Shown: positions 56,154 to 63,483 of the stretch, in pieces | How the letters are laid out: every line of letters starts with the position of its first letter | Numbering within the stretch: position 1 is the stretch's first letter | From: Tenacibaculum sp. AHE14PA | GTDB lineage: Bacteria > Bacteroidota > Bacteroidia > Flavobacteriales > Flavobacteriaceae | Assembly (NCBI RefSeq): GCF_019278465.1 | Contig: NZ_CP058983.1 | Span: 1,239,501-1,303,500, forward strand | DNA: 64,000 bases | Reading direction: 5' to 3' | Notes under the pieces: model-generated | Database searches by the model: none | What the model was told of the DNA's origin: nothing | The model's input: the letters and a program-made list of their open reading frames with translations, nothing else | Made by a program: the position numbers and the translations under genes

Positions 56154-57797
56154 ATGCCAACACTCAATTGGATAGGAAAAGACAAAGTTATAAGTCATCA
56201 TCAAGATGTACCTTATAGAGTTTTGGAACATAAATACGGTTTTACTGCTAAAAAAGAAGAACAAACCGAACCAACTCAAAGCGGAAACAAAATAATTCAC
56301 GGAGACAATTTAGAAGCTCTAAAAAGTCTACTGCCAGAGTACGAAGGAAAAGTAAAGTGTATCTACATTGACCCACCATATAACACTGGAAAAGAAGGTT
56401 GGGCATATAATGACAATGTAAATCATCCAAAAATATTAAAATGGCTAGGAGAAGTAGTTGGTAAAGAAGGAGATGATTTGAGTCGTCACGATAAGTGGCT
56501 GTGTATGATGTATCCCAGACTAAAACTACTTCACAAATTATTGGCTAAAGATGGAATTATATTCATATCAATAGATGATTACGAATATCATAATTTACTT
56601 TCTCTAACAAATGAAATATTTGGAATAAAAAATAAAATTGCAACATCTATTTGGGATTTAGGAACTGGAACTCAAGCAGGTCATTTTGTTAGGGCTCACG
56701 AATACGTTTTAGTCTATGCTAAAAACAAGGATTTAGTGCCAAATTTTAAAGGAGGAGAAGGAATAATTAAACATTCCGCACTTAAAAAAATTAGTTATAA
56801 GAATCCAGAAAGCGAATTTACATTTCCGGTTGGAACTAGATTTGATGCACCAGATAACACAATATTAGAAAAAAATTGGGGTGGTTCAGAAAAAACAACC
56901 TTGGTGTCAGGCACTATGAAATCTGTAAAAGGAAAATTATCTAAACCTGTTACTTTGAGTGCTGGTTGGGCGATGAAATCACAAATGCAGAGTTGGTTCT
57001 ATGAAGACCCAGAAAATACTTATGATACCAAAGGGCAAAAGCTTCAAGAATTTTACTTTAACAAAAGTGGAGTTCTAACTTATATCAAAGAAAAATCAGT
57101 AACCAACCCACCAACTGTTTTAAGAGGCATTGCAAATACTAAAACTGGTAGTAGTGAATTAACGAATATAATTGGACCAAATAAATTTGACTTTCCAAAA
57201 CCTTCAGCTTTAATAAAATTCTTATTAAAGCTAGTTACTGAAAAAAATGATATTATTCTTGATTCATTTGCTGGAACAGGAACTACTGGTCAGGCTACTT
57301 TGGAATTAAACAAAGAAGATAACTCTAACCGTAAATTCATCTTAATTGAACTTGAAGATTATGCAGAAGAAGTTACCGCAGAAAGGATAAAAAGAGTCTC
57401 TAAAGGTTTCAAAACAAAAACTGTAAATTTTGAAAAACTTGGGGGAGCATTTGACTTTTACGAATTAGGCTTACCTCTTTTCGATGATAACCAAAACCTT
57501 AACGAAAAAGTTGAAACAGAAAAAATACGTGAATACATCTGGTTTTCAGAAACGAGAACACCATTTAAAAAGACAAAAGAAAATAATTACTTTTTAGGTA
57601 AAAAAGACGAATCAGTTTATTACTTCATTTACGAAAAAGATAAACTTACAACTTTAGATTTTGATGCTTTAGAACTCGTAAAAACCAAAGGAGAACAATA
57701 TGTTATTTATGCAGATAATTGTTTACTACCTAAAGACTTTATGGCAAAAAACAACATCATTTTCAAAAAAATACCAAGAGACATTACAAGATTTTAG
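56154..57797 (+). CDS. mod: Type III restriction-modification methyltransferase subunit (Mod)
   Basis: A 547-residue adenine-N6 methyltransferase of beta class: catalytic motif IV DPPYNTG (73-79) precedes AdoMet motif I DSFAGTGTTGQ (about 371-380). The central ~200 residues between the motifs form the target-recognition domain. The C-terminal part has EYIWFSETRTPF, as in other type III Mod proteins. Together with Res it would modify one strand of an asymmetric site. It sits 3 bp before res. Confidence 0.93.
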   Translation: MPTLNWIGKDKVISHHQDVPYRVLEHKYGFTAKKEEQTEPTQSGNKIIHGDNLEALKSLLPEYEGKVKCIYIDPPYNTGKEGWAYNDNVNHPKILKWLGEVVGKEGDDLSRHDKWLCMMYPRLKLLHKLLAKDGIIFISIDDYEYHNLLSLTNEIFGIKNKIATSIWDLGTGTQAGHFVRAHEYVLVYAKNKDLVPNFKGGEGIIKHSALKKISYKNPESEFTFPVGTRFDAPDNTILEKNWGGSEKTTLVSGTMKSVKGKLSKPVTLSAGWAMKSQMQSWFYEDPENTYDTKGQKLQEFYFNKSGVLTYIKEKSVTNPPTVLRGIANTKTGSSELTNIIGPNKFDFPKPSALIKFLLKLVTEKNDIILDSFAGTGTTGQATLELNKEDNSNRKFILIELEDYAEEVTAERIKRVSKGFKTKTVNFEKLGGAFDFYELGLPLFDDNQNLNEKVETEKIREYIWFSETRTPFKKTKENNYFLGKKDESVYYFIYEKDKLTTLDFDALELVKTKGEQYVIYADNCLLPKDFMAKNNIIFKKIPRDITRF

Positions 57798-57800
57798 ATT

Positions 57801-60440
57801 ATGGAATTAAAAAGCTACCAACAAAAAGTAATAGAAAATCTTGAAGAATATTTACAATATGTTCAAGAGCATAAAAATGTATCTACTGCATTTAATCAAT
57901 ATTGGGAAGATAAAATTGGACGATATAATCCTTTGGATAATACAGGAATGCAACCTTATAAAAATAACATCCCAAATTCGGCACACGTTTGTATAAAAGT
58001 ACCAACTGCTGGTGGTAAAACCTTTATTGCTGTAAACGCTTTGCGTTCCATTTTTTCTGCTTATGATACAAGTAAAACAAAAGCAGTTATATGGTTAGTT
58101 CCTTGGAGTAATTTATTACAACAAACCGTAAATGCTTTATCAAATCCAGAGCATCCTTATCGCCAAAAACTAAACGCACTTTTTAACCACAAAGTTGAGA
58201 TTTACCAAAAAGAAGATTTACTACAAGGTTCAAATTTCAATCCAACTGTAGTAAAAGAACAGTTGAGCATCTTTGTTTTGAGTTTTGCCAGTTTAAGAGC
58301 AAGAAACAAAGAAGATAGAAAAGTATATCAAGAAAACGGACAATTGGAATCTTTTGTTCCACAATACGCAAATAGAAAACATCTTTTAGATGATGTTGAC
58401 GACACAGCATTAATTAATGTTATTAGAAGTTTACATCCTGTTTTGGTAGTTGACGAAAGTCATAATGCAGAAAGTGATTTGAGCGTAGATATGCTTAAAA
58501 ACTTAAATCCATCTTTCATTTTAGATTTAACAGCAACACCAAAAGACAATAGCAACATTGTAAGTCTTGTTCCTGCAATAGAGTTAAAAAAGGAACATAT
58601 GGTTAAACTTCCTGTTATCGTTTACAACAATCACGATAAAACAGAAGTCATTAACAATGCTTTGCATTTACAACGCAAATTGGAAAACTTGGCAATAAAG
58701 CAAGAAAAAGATGGTGGAAAATACATTCGACCAATCGTTTTATTTCAAGCACAACCAAAAACAAAAAACGACAATACAACTTTTGAGAAATTAAAAGAAC
58801 AATTATTGAGTTTGGGTATTCCCGAAAATCAAATAAAAATCAAAACAGCGAATATTGATGAACTTAAAAGCATTCCAGATTTACAAAGTAAAGATTGTGA
58901 AGTTCGTTACATAATTACAATAAATGCTTTAAAAGAAGGTTGGGATTGTCCTTTTGCATACATTTTAGCGTCTTTGGCTGACAAATCGAGTGCAGTAGAT
59001 GTTGAGCAAATTTTAGGTCGTGTACTTCGTCAACCTTACGTTCAAAAACATAAAGCTTTTCAGTTAAATCTTTCCTATGTATTAACAGCTTCGGCAAAAT
59101 TTAATGACACATTACAAAGCATTGTTGAAGGTTTAAAAGCATCTGGATTTAGTGGAAATGAACATAGAGTTTCTGATAAAATGACAGAAGAAGAAAAACA
59201 AACAGAAGTTGTAAATCCTGTTGATTCTTTTCTATTTCCAGAACAACAAAAAGAAACCGAAGAAGAAACAATTGATAAAGGACGTATTTCTTTTGACCCA
59301 AATGCAAAAGAAGAAGACATTGAAGATACTTCTGTAATTACAGAAATAGAAACAATGGCAGAAGAACAAAACAAGGAATTAGAACAGCAAATACAGGAAC
59401 AAGAAAAACAACCTGTTGACGAAAATATTTTTCAAGAAATGGGAGATAAAGTTAAACGTTATCGAGTAAAAGAAGCGAATAAAGAAATTATTGATAAAAT
59501 CGATTTTCCTCAATTTTTTCTAAAAGTAGCAGCAAGTGACATTTTTGGAACAGACCAAGAATTATTAAACCGAGAATCTTTATTAAAAGATTTCAAACTT
59601 TCTGATGAAGATATAAAAATTGACTTTGACAAAATCTCATCTGATTTATACAAAGTAGATTTAACAGAAACTGTAAAAGATAATTATACACCAGATTGGG
59701 TAAAAATTGAAGAAAGTCAAGTAAAAGACCCAATTGCAGAATACATTTTGGCAAAACCAAAAGATGCCCAAATAAGCGATATAACGCATCAAATAATGCA
59801 GATTATTGGAAATATGTATCCAATTCCAGACCAAGAAATAAAAGTTTATGTTGGTAGAATATTAAACGGAATGAACGCAGAACAAATGCGTGACATTTTA
59901 GTTAGAAAATGGAGTTATACCGACAAAATAAAGGCACATATTAGAAAGTTATCAGATGCTTATGCAGAAACTAGATTTATGGATTTAATTAAATCAAAGC
60001 GAATAACTGCAAAAGAAAACTGGAAATTAGCAAAGGAAATTGTTCCTGGAAATGTTGGTTCTTCAATCGGAAATTCATTGTATGAAAAAGAAGGAACAAT
60101 GAACAACTTTGAGGAAAGAGTAATAATGGAAATCGGAACTTCTTCTAATATTGAGTTTTGGCATAGAAATTTAGAAAGAGGGAAAGGATTTTACATCAAC
60201 GGATTTAAAGCCAATCATTATCCTGACTTTATTTTGAGAACTAAATCTGGAAAAACAATTTTAATAGAAACGAAAGGAGACCATTTAGATGGTTCAGACA
60301 GCGAAGGTAAATGCAGACTCGGAAACGAATGGGAAAAACAAGCTGGACACGACTTTTCTTATTTTATGATTTTTGACAAAAAGGAAGTTGATGGAGCATT
60401 TACATTGGACAAAGCAAAGGAATTGATAAGCGGAATGTAA
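57801..60440 (+). CDS. res: Type III restriction endonuclease/helicase subunit (Res)
   Basis: An 879-residue SF2 translocase-nuclease. Walker A is PTAGGKTF (about 69-76), the DEAD-like box is VVDESHNAE (about 216), motif III is LTATPKD, and motif VI is GRVLRQPY (about 406). The last ~80 residues hold the nuclease: NHYPDF (about 806) then ETKGDH (about 822), a PD-(D/E)XK arrangement. An acidic glutamate-rich linker lies at about 470-550. All motifs appear intact, so the enzyme is probably functional. It needs Mod for site recognition. Confidence 0.93.
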   Translation: MELKSYQQKVIENLEEYLQYVQEHKNVSTAFNQYWEDKIGRYNPLDNTGMQPYKNNIPNSAHVCIKVPTAGGKTFIAVNALRSIFSAYDTSKTKAVIWLVPWSNLLQQTVNALSNPEHPYRQKLNALFNHKVEIYQKEDLLQGSNFNPTVVKEQLSIFVLSFASLRARNKEDRKVYQENGQLESFVPQYANRKHLLDDVDDTALINVIRSLHPVLVVDESHNAESDLSVDMLKNLNPSFILDLTATPKDNSNIVSLVPAIELKKEHMVKLPVIVYNNHDKTEVINNALHLQRKLENLAIKQEKDGGKYIRPIVLFQAQPKTKNDNTTFEKLKEQLLSLGIPENQIKIKTANIDELKSIPDLQSKDCEVRYIITINALKEGWDCPFAYILASLADKSSAVDVEQILGRVLRQPYVQKHKAFQLNLSYVLTASAKFNDTLQSIVEGLKASGFSGNEHRVSDKMTEEEKQTEVVNPVDSFLFPEQQKETEEETIDKGRISFDPNAKEEDIEDTSVITEIETMAEEQNKELEQQIQEQEKQPVDENIFQEMGDKVKRYRVKEANKEIIDKIDFPQFFLKVAASDIFGTDQELLNRESLLKDFKLSDEDIKIDFDKISSDLYKVDLTETVKDNYTPDWVKIEESQVKDPIAEYILAKPKDAQISDITHQIMQIIGNMYPIPDQEIKVYVGRILNGMNAEQMRDILVRKWSYTDKIKAHIRKLSDAYAETRFMDLIKSKRITAKENWKLAKEIVPGNVGSSIGNSLYEKEGTMNNFEERVIMEIGTSSNIEFWHRNLERGKGFYINGFKANHYPDFILRTKSGKTILIETKGDHLDGSDSEGKCRLGNEWEKQAGHDFSYFMIFDKKEVDGAFTLDKAKELISGM

Positions 60441-60455
60441 AAGCCAACGCTAGTG

Positions 60456-60503
60456 CAAGCACATTTAAAGTTTGCTCGTGCCTCACAAATTTAAAAGAGC
60501 TTT
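60456..60503 (+). repeat. Right hairpin flanking the R-M operon
   Basis: TTTAAA-g-TTTG pairs with CAAA-TTTAAA around the loop CTCGTGCCTCA (60475-60485), the same loop as in the left hairpin. An 11-bp direct repeat GCCAACGCTAG flanks it (60443-60453 and 60507-60517). Confidence 0.6.
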
Positions 60504-60538
60504 CACGCCAACGCTAGCAAGTTTACGGAATAAAGCCA

Positions 60539-60667
60539 GTGGCTAACAACGTGTATAATTAATGGCTGGTTCTCGCCTACTTACGAAAATCCTTGCGGAT
60601 TTTCTATTTGGTTTGTATTTGCTAAATTAGTTGCTGAAACACGCCACTAATCATACACAAACACGTT
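60539..60667 (+). repeat. attC-like site 10 (end of the R-M cassette)
   Basis: It opens with GTGGCTAAC; the body is nearly the same as site 8, with GAAAATCC-ttgc-GGATTTTC; it ends at GTT 60665. Confidence 0.85.
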
Positions 60668-60692
60668 ACCTGCAAGCTAAAAAAACGACAAT

Positions 60693-61502
60693 ATGAAAAC
60701 ATTCCTATTTGCGTGGAATCCGAAAAAATGGAATTGGACAACTCTTGAACAGAGCATTGACCAAATCGAACAAACAGGTCGAGCGACAGAAAAATGGAGT
60801 GTAATAAGTCATAAAAAAATCCAACCAGGAGACAGAGCATTCTTAATGAGACTTGGCGAAGAACCAAAAGGAATAATGGCTGCCGGTTTTGTTGCGACAC
60901 CACCATTTTTATCAAAACATTGGAGCGGAGAAGATAAATTAGTGAATCGTGTAATGATTGACTTTGAAGTAATTTTAAATCCCGAAAAAGAACCGCTATT
61001 GAGTCTTGATATCTTAAATCAAGGCAATTTGGCAAAAGTAAATTGGACACCGCAATCTTCAGGAATTGAGATTAATCCAGATGTAACGGACGAATTAGAA
61101 GCCGTATGGTTTGACTTTTTGACAACTCAAGAAATCAGACATAACCCTTTCAAAGAAACTGAAAAGGACGAACAGAAAGTTTACACAGAAGGAACACCAA
61201 ATCAAGTTTTAGTAACTAAATATGAACGAAATCCATTCGCAAGAAAAACTTGTATTGAGCATTACGGACTTTCTTGTTCAGTTTGCGAATTTAACTTTGA
61301 AAAAGAATACGGAGAATTAGGTAAAGACTTTATTCACGTTCACCATTTAAGACAAGTCGCAGACATTGGAAAAGAATATAAAATCGACCCAATTAAGGAC
61401 TTGAGACCTGTTTGTCCGAACTGCCACGCAATGATTCATAAACGAAAAGAACCATACACGATTGACGAACTGAAAGAAAAAATGAAAAAAGCCAGCAGGT
61501 AA
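60693..61502 (+). CDS. Cassette 11: second, identical copy of the EVE-HNH endonuclease
   Basis: The 269-residue product is identical to that of 49295-50104, with the same EVE reader, zinc knuckle and HNH residues. The 956-bp cassettes also appear identical, including the unusual attC subtype. The copy lies about 11 kb from the first and has different neighbours on both sides. Confidence 0.82.
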   Translation: MKTFLFAWNPKKWNWTTLEQSIDQIEQTGRATEKWSVISHKKIQPGDRAFLMRLGEEPKGIMAAGFVATPPFLSKHWSGEDKLVNRVMIDFEVILNPEKEPLLSLDILNQGNLAKVNWTPQSSGIEINPDVTDELEAVWFDFLTTQEIRHNPFKETEKDEQKVYTEGTPNQVLVTKYERNPFARKTCIEHYGLSCSVCEFNFEKEYGELGKDFIHVHHLRQVADIGKEYKIDPIKDLRPVCPNCHAMIHKRKEPYTIDELKEKMKKASR

Positions 61503-61623
61503 CAATGTATATAAAAAATAGGCGAAATAGTAGTGAAATCAAGGGTTTTAGCTTGTATCAAAGTTCAGGTTTAACTGAAAGTTTGGTGCTTCGAAATCGC
61601 CTACTTTTCATATACTAACCGTT
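61495..61623 (+). repeat. attC-like site 11 (end of cassette 11)
   Basis: Same as site 3 (GCAGGTAAC, TAGGCGA/TCGCCTA stem) but joined to a different cassette, GTTGTAAGC at 61621. Confidence 0.82.
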
Positions 61624-61632
61624 GTAAGCAAT

Positions 61633-62049
61633 ATGAGCAAAACGATAATCATAATTGGAATAATCATTTTTCTCTTCGTGATTTTCGGATTTATTCAAAA
61701 TAAGAGGAATGAAAAAAGATTGCGGAAATTAAACGAAAGCAGACCGAAACTTACACGAACGGAATACATAAGCCGACTTGTGAAAAACGGATTTGACAAG
61801 CAACTGGTTGAAATAGTTCACGACGAAATTCGAGAATTTATTCAAATGAATGATTTCTCTATTTACCCAGAAGATGATATTCACAAAATATACGGAATTG
61901 AGGATTTAGATGATATTGAACTGATTGACACAATTTGTGAAAAACTAAATTTGAGAAAAGCGGAACAGAAAGACTGTGACGAACTGAATAAAAAAATGAA
62001 AATATTCAACGCGGAATATATTCTAACTTTGATTAAAAATTTAACGTAA
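61633..62049 (+). CDS. Cassette 12: small membrane-anchored protein, unknown
   Basis: A 138-residue protein with one N-terminal hydrophobic helix (TIIIIGIIIFLFVIFGFI) and a charged cytosolic-type domain of helices (YISRLVKNGFDKQLVEIVHDEI, then PEDDIHKIYGIEDLDDIELI). The C-terminal ~90 residues faintly recall acidic acyl-carrier-like or immunity-type folds, but I cannot assign a family. It starts 11 bp into the cassette. Confidence 0.6.
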   Translation: MSKTIIIIGIIIFLFVIFGFIQNKRNEKRLRKLNESRPKLTRTEYISRLVKNGFDKQLVEIVHDEIREFIQMNDFSIYPEDDIHKIYGIEDLDDIELIDTICEKLNLRKAEQKDCDELNKKMKIFNAEYILTLIKNLT

Positions 62050-62058
62050 TAAAATACT

Positions 62059-62091
62059 GCTTACAACACCGTGTTGTGTAGATAACACTCT
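62059..62091 (+). repeat. Truncated attC-like site 12 at the right end of the array
   Basis: GCTTACAAC (62059-62067) complements the cassette start GTTGTAAGC and is followed by ACCGTG as in full sites. The sequence then diverges (TTGTGTAGATAACACTC) and the hairpin body and closing GTT are missing. Confidence 0.7.
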
Positions 62092-62204
62092 ATGTACCTT
62101 TATTTTAATAGTAATAAAAAGATTTATTAAAAAAGGGTACAACATAGGTACAACTTTTAAACTATAAAATTGAGAAGTAAAAACAATGACCTAAAAGCAT
62201 AAAA
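62092..62204. other. Right junction region of the array
   Basis: AT-rich. It contains GGTACAAC twice in direct orientation (62136-62143, 62147-62154), and TGTACCT (62093) inverted relative to AGGTACA (62146). No gene. It may be a border or attachment site of a neighbouring element; nothing decisive is visible. Confidence 0.4.
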
Positions 62205-62233
62205 AAACCGTTACAAACACATTGTAACGGTTT
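62205..62233 (-). terminator. Rho-independent terminator of the DUF6266-like gene
   Basis: AAACCGTTACAA/TTGTAACGGTTT with a 5-nt loop and a T run on the minus strand, 31 bp beyond the stop codon. Confidence 0.85.
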
Positions 62234-62263
62234 CTTATTGTATGTACTTATGCTTAAAAGTTA

Positions 62264-62905
62264 TTAAGCTGCCGTACCAGAGCCTAAATACACACTATTC
62301 GATACTTGCTTTCCGTCGTCTGAAACGAAAGCCATAAACATTTCAACTGCATCACCTGCATAAGTAGCTGGAATATTTACTACTTCTGAACCTATAATTC
62401 TTCTTGTTCCCTCTAAAATATACATCGATTCTTTTTTACTTGGATTGTAAACTAAAACCATTGATTTATCAACTGTACTTGCATTACCTTCTGCTGAATT
62501 ATCATCCCATGCAAAAGATACTTGACCTGGTACTGATAAATCAACTGATGGATTTAATGGAATGGATAATGAACCTCTACTTAATAATGCGTTAGCATAA
62601 TCTATTACAAAATCTGGTGCAACACCCCCTACTCCGTTATTTAACACATAAGACATCGCAGCATTAAATTCTGTTTTCTTTGTTGCAAACGCTTTATAAC
62701 CAACTTTTAAAAATGCTTTATTTGGCTGTAAATATTCCAACGTAGCACTAAACTTATTACGTTGATTCACTTGCCCCTCTGTACGAGGATTTGCCACGCT
62801 TGATGGCTTAATTCTGATGTAGTCAATACCTTTCCAACTACCACCAATTACGTTACCTACCTTTCCTGATAAGCCTCCTAAAATTCCTTGGGATATTTTC
62901 CCCAT
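62264..62905 (-). CDS. DUF6266-like protein
   Basis: A 213-residue protein beginning MGKISQGILGGLSGKVGNVIG, a glycine-rich start that, with WKGIDYIRIKPSSVANPRT, matches what I know as the DUF6266 family of Bacteroidota. The rest is beta-rich with VDLSVPGQVSFAWDD and ends SNSVYLGSG. No signal peptide. Function unknown; family members are often found in accessory DNA. It has its own terminator. Confidence 0.75.
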   Translation of the reverse strand: MGKISQGILGGLSGKVGNVIGGSWKGIDYIRIKPSSVANPRTEGQVNQRNKFSATLEYLQPNKAFLKVGYKAFATKKTEFNAAMSYVLNNGVGGVAPDFVIDYANALLSRGSLSIPLNPSVDLSVPGQVSFAWDDNSAEGNASTVDKSMVLVYNPSKKESMYILEGTRRIIGSEVVNIPATYAGDAVEMFMAFVSDDGKQVSNSVYLGSGTAA

Positions 62906-63027
62906 AACTATATAAATTTAAAATTAATACTCTCTCGGATTTGGTACGGGCTTGATATTGCTTTTAAACTTTGTTTACCTCTATAATATAACGAAAATTA
63001 TGCCACCTTGTACTTACTTTTAATCGT

Positions 63028-63483
63028 TTAGATGCCTTTGCATTTTGCTTCATTGGTTTGCTTTAACTCGATGCAATTACGTATGTAGGCAACCTTTAAA
63101 ACTGCCATTTTATCAATGACATTTTGTAACTCTTTTTCTTTTTTACTGATTACCTCAACAATCTTGATATGCTTTTGCAGCTTATTAGTAGTACTCATGA
63201 CTGAGTTAAAACCTTTTTTAAGCGTGTTTCTACAATCATCTATTGTAATAAACGGAATAACACTCCCTTTTAAATAATAAGCGTAAAAACCACCTATTTG
63301 CAACATCATAGATAAGTGAAACAATGTGTTTTTTACTTCTTCGGTTGCAGTAGTGACTACAAAACAATTAGGACAAGATTTTAAGAGCGGTTTTCCGCTG
63401 TTTAGACCTTTATTTAGGATGAAAAAATGAGGGTTTGAGTAGGTTTTTCCGATGCGGTGTGTTTTCAGTTCAAAAGTTGACAT
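63028..63483 (-). CDS. Hypothetical protein (possibly DUF6943)
   Basis: A 151-residue protein: FELKTHRIGKTYSNPHFFILNKG, KSCPNCFVV, YYLKGSVIPFITIDDCR, then a helical lysine-rich C-terminus. This pattern recalls a small Bacteroidota family (I believe DUF6943) seen together with DUF6266 proteins. No catalytic motif. A hairpin-forming stretch CAATTTAAAATT/AATTTTGAAATTG lies just before the start (63491-63529). Confidence 0.6.
   Translation of the reverse strand: MSTFELKTHRIGKTYSNPHFFILNKGLNSGKPLLKSCPNCFVVTTATEEVKNTLFHLSMMLQIGGFYAYYLKGSVIPFITIDDCRNTLKKGFNSVMSTTNKLQKHIKIVEVISKKEKELQNVIDKMAVLKVAYIRNCIELKQTNEAKCKGI

Larger units (their letters stand above)
54815..60665 (+). mobile_element. Cassette 10: 5.85-kb cassette carrying a complete type III R-M operon
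   Basis: The cassette start GTTAGCCAC (54814) is exactly complementary to GTGGCTAAC (60539), with no other GTT/AAC core pair or attC-like body between them. It encloses four genes (XRE regulator, 5'-nucleotidase, mod, res) spaced by 0-3 bp. A loop-conserved hairpin lies on each side of the operon. Confidence 0.82.
46426..62091 (+). mobile_element. Integron-like element: tyrosine recombinase plus 12-cassette array
   Basis: A tyrosine recombinase gene is followed by twelve cassettes, all in the same direction, bounded by GTT junctions at 47771, 48590, 49267, 50223, 50646, 51142, 51961, 52677, 53645, 54814, 60665 and 61621. In every cassette the starting 9-mer is the exact reverse complement of the 9-mer opening its attC-like site (for example GTTAGCTAC and GTAGCTAAC). 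Cassette lengths are 819, 677, 956, 423, 496, 819, 716, 968, 1169, 5851, 956 and at least ~450 bp. Cassettes 1 and 6, and 3 and 11, appear identical. This organisation is known for integrons; that the adjacent recombinase moves the cassettes is inference. Confidence 0.88.

Noticed and set aside
47772..61621. Insertion sequence as explanation for the identical copies
   Set aside because: No transposase is encoded in the copies, there are no terminal inverted repeats of IS type, and borders coincide exactly with GTT/AAC cores of the array.
47771..62091. CRISPR array
   Set aside because: The repeated sites are ~130 bp, imperfect, dyad-symmetric and separated by genes of very different length; no short regular spacers or cas genes exist.
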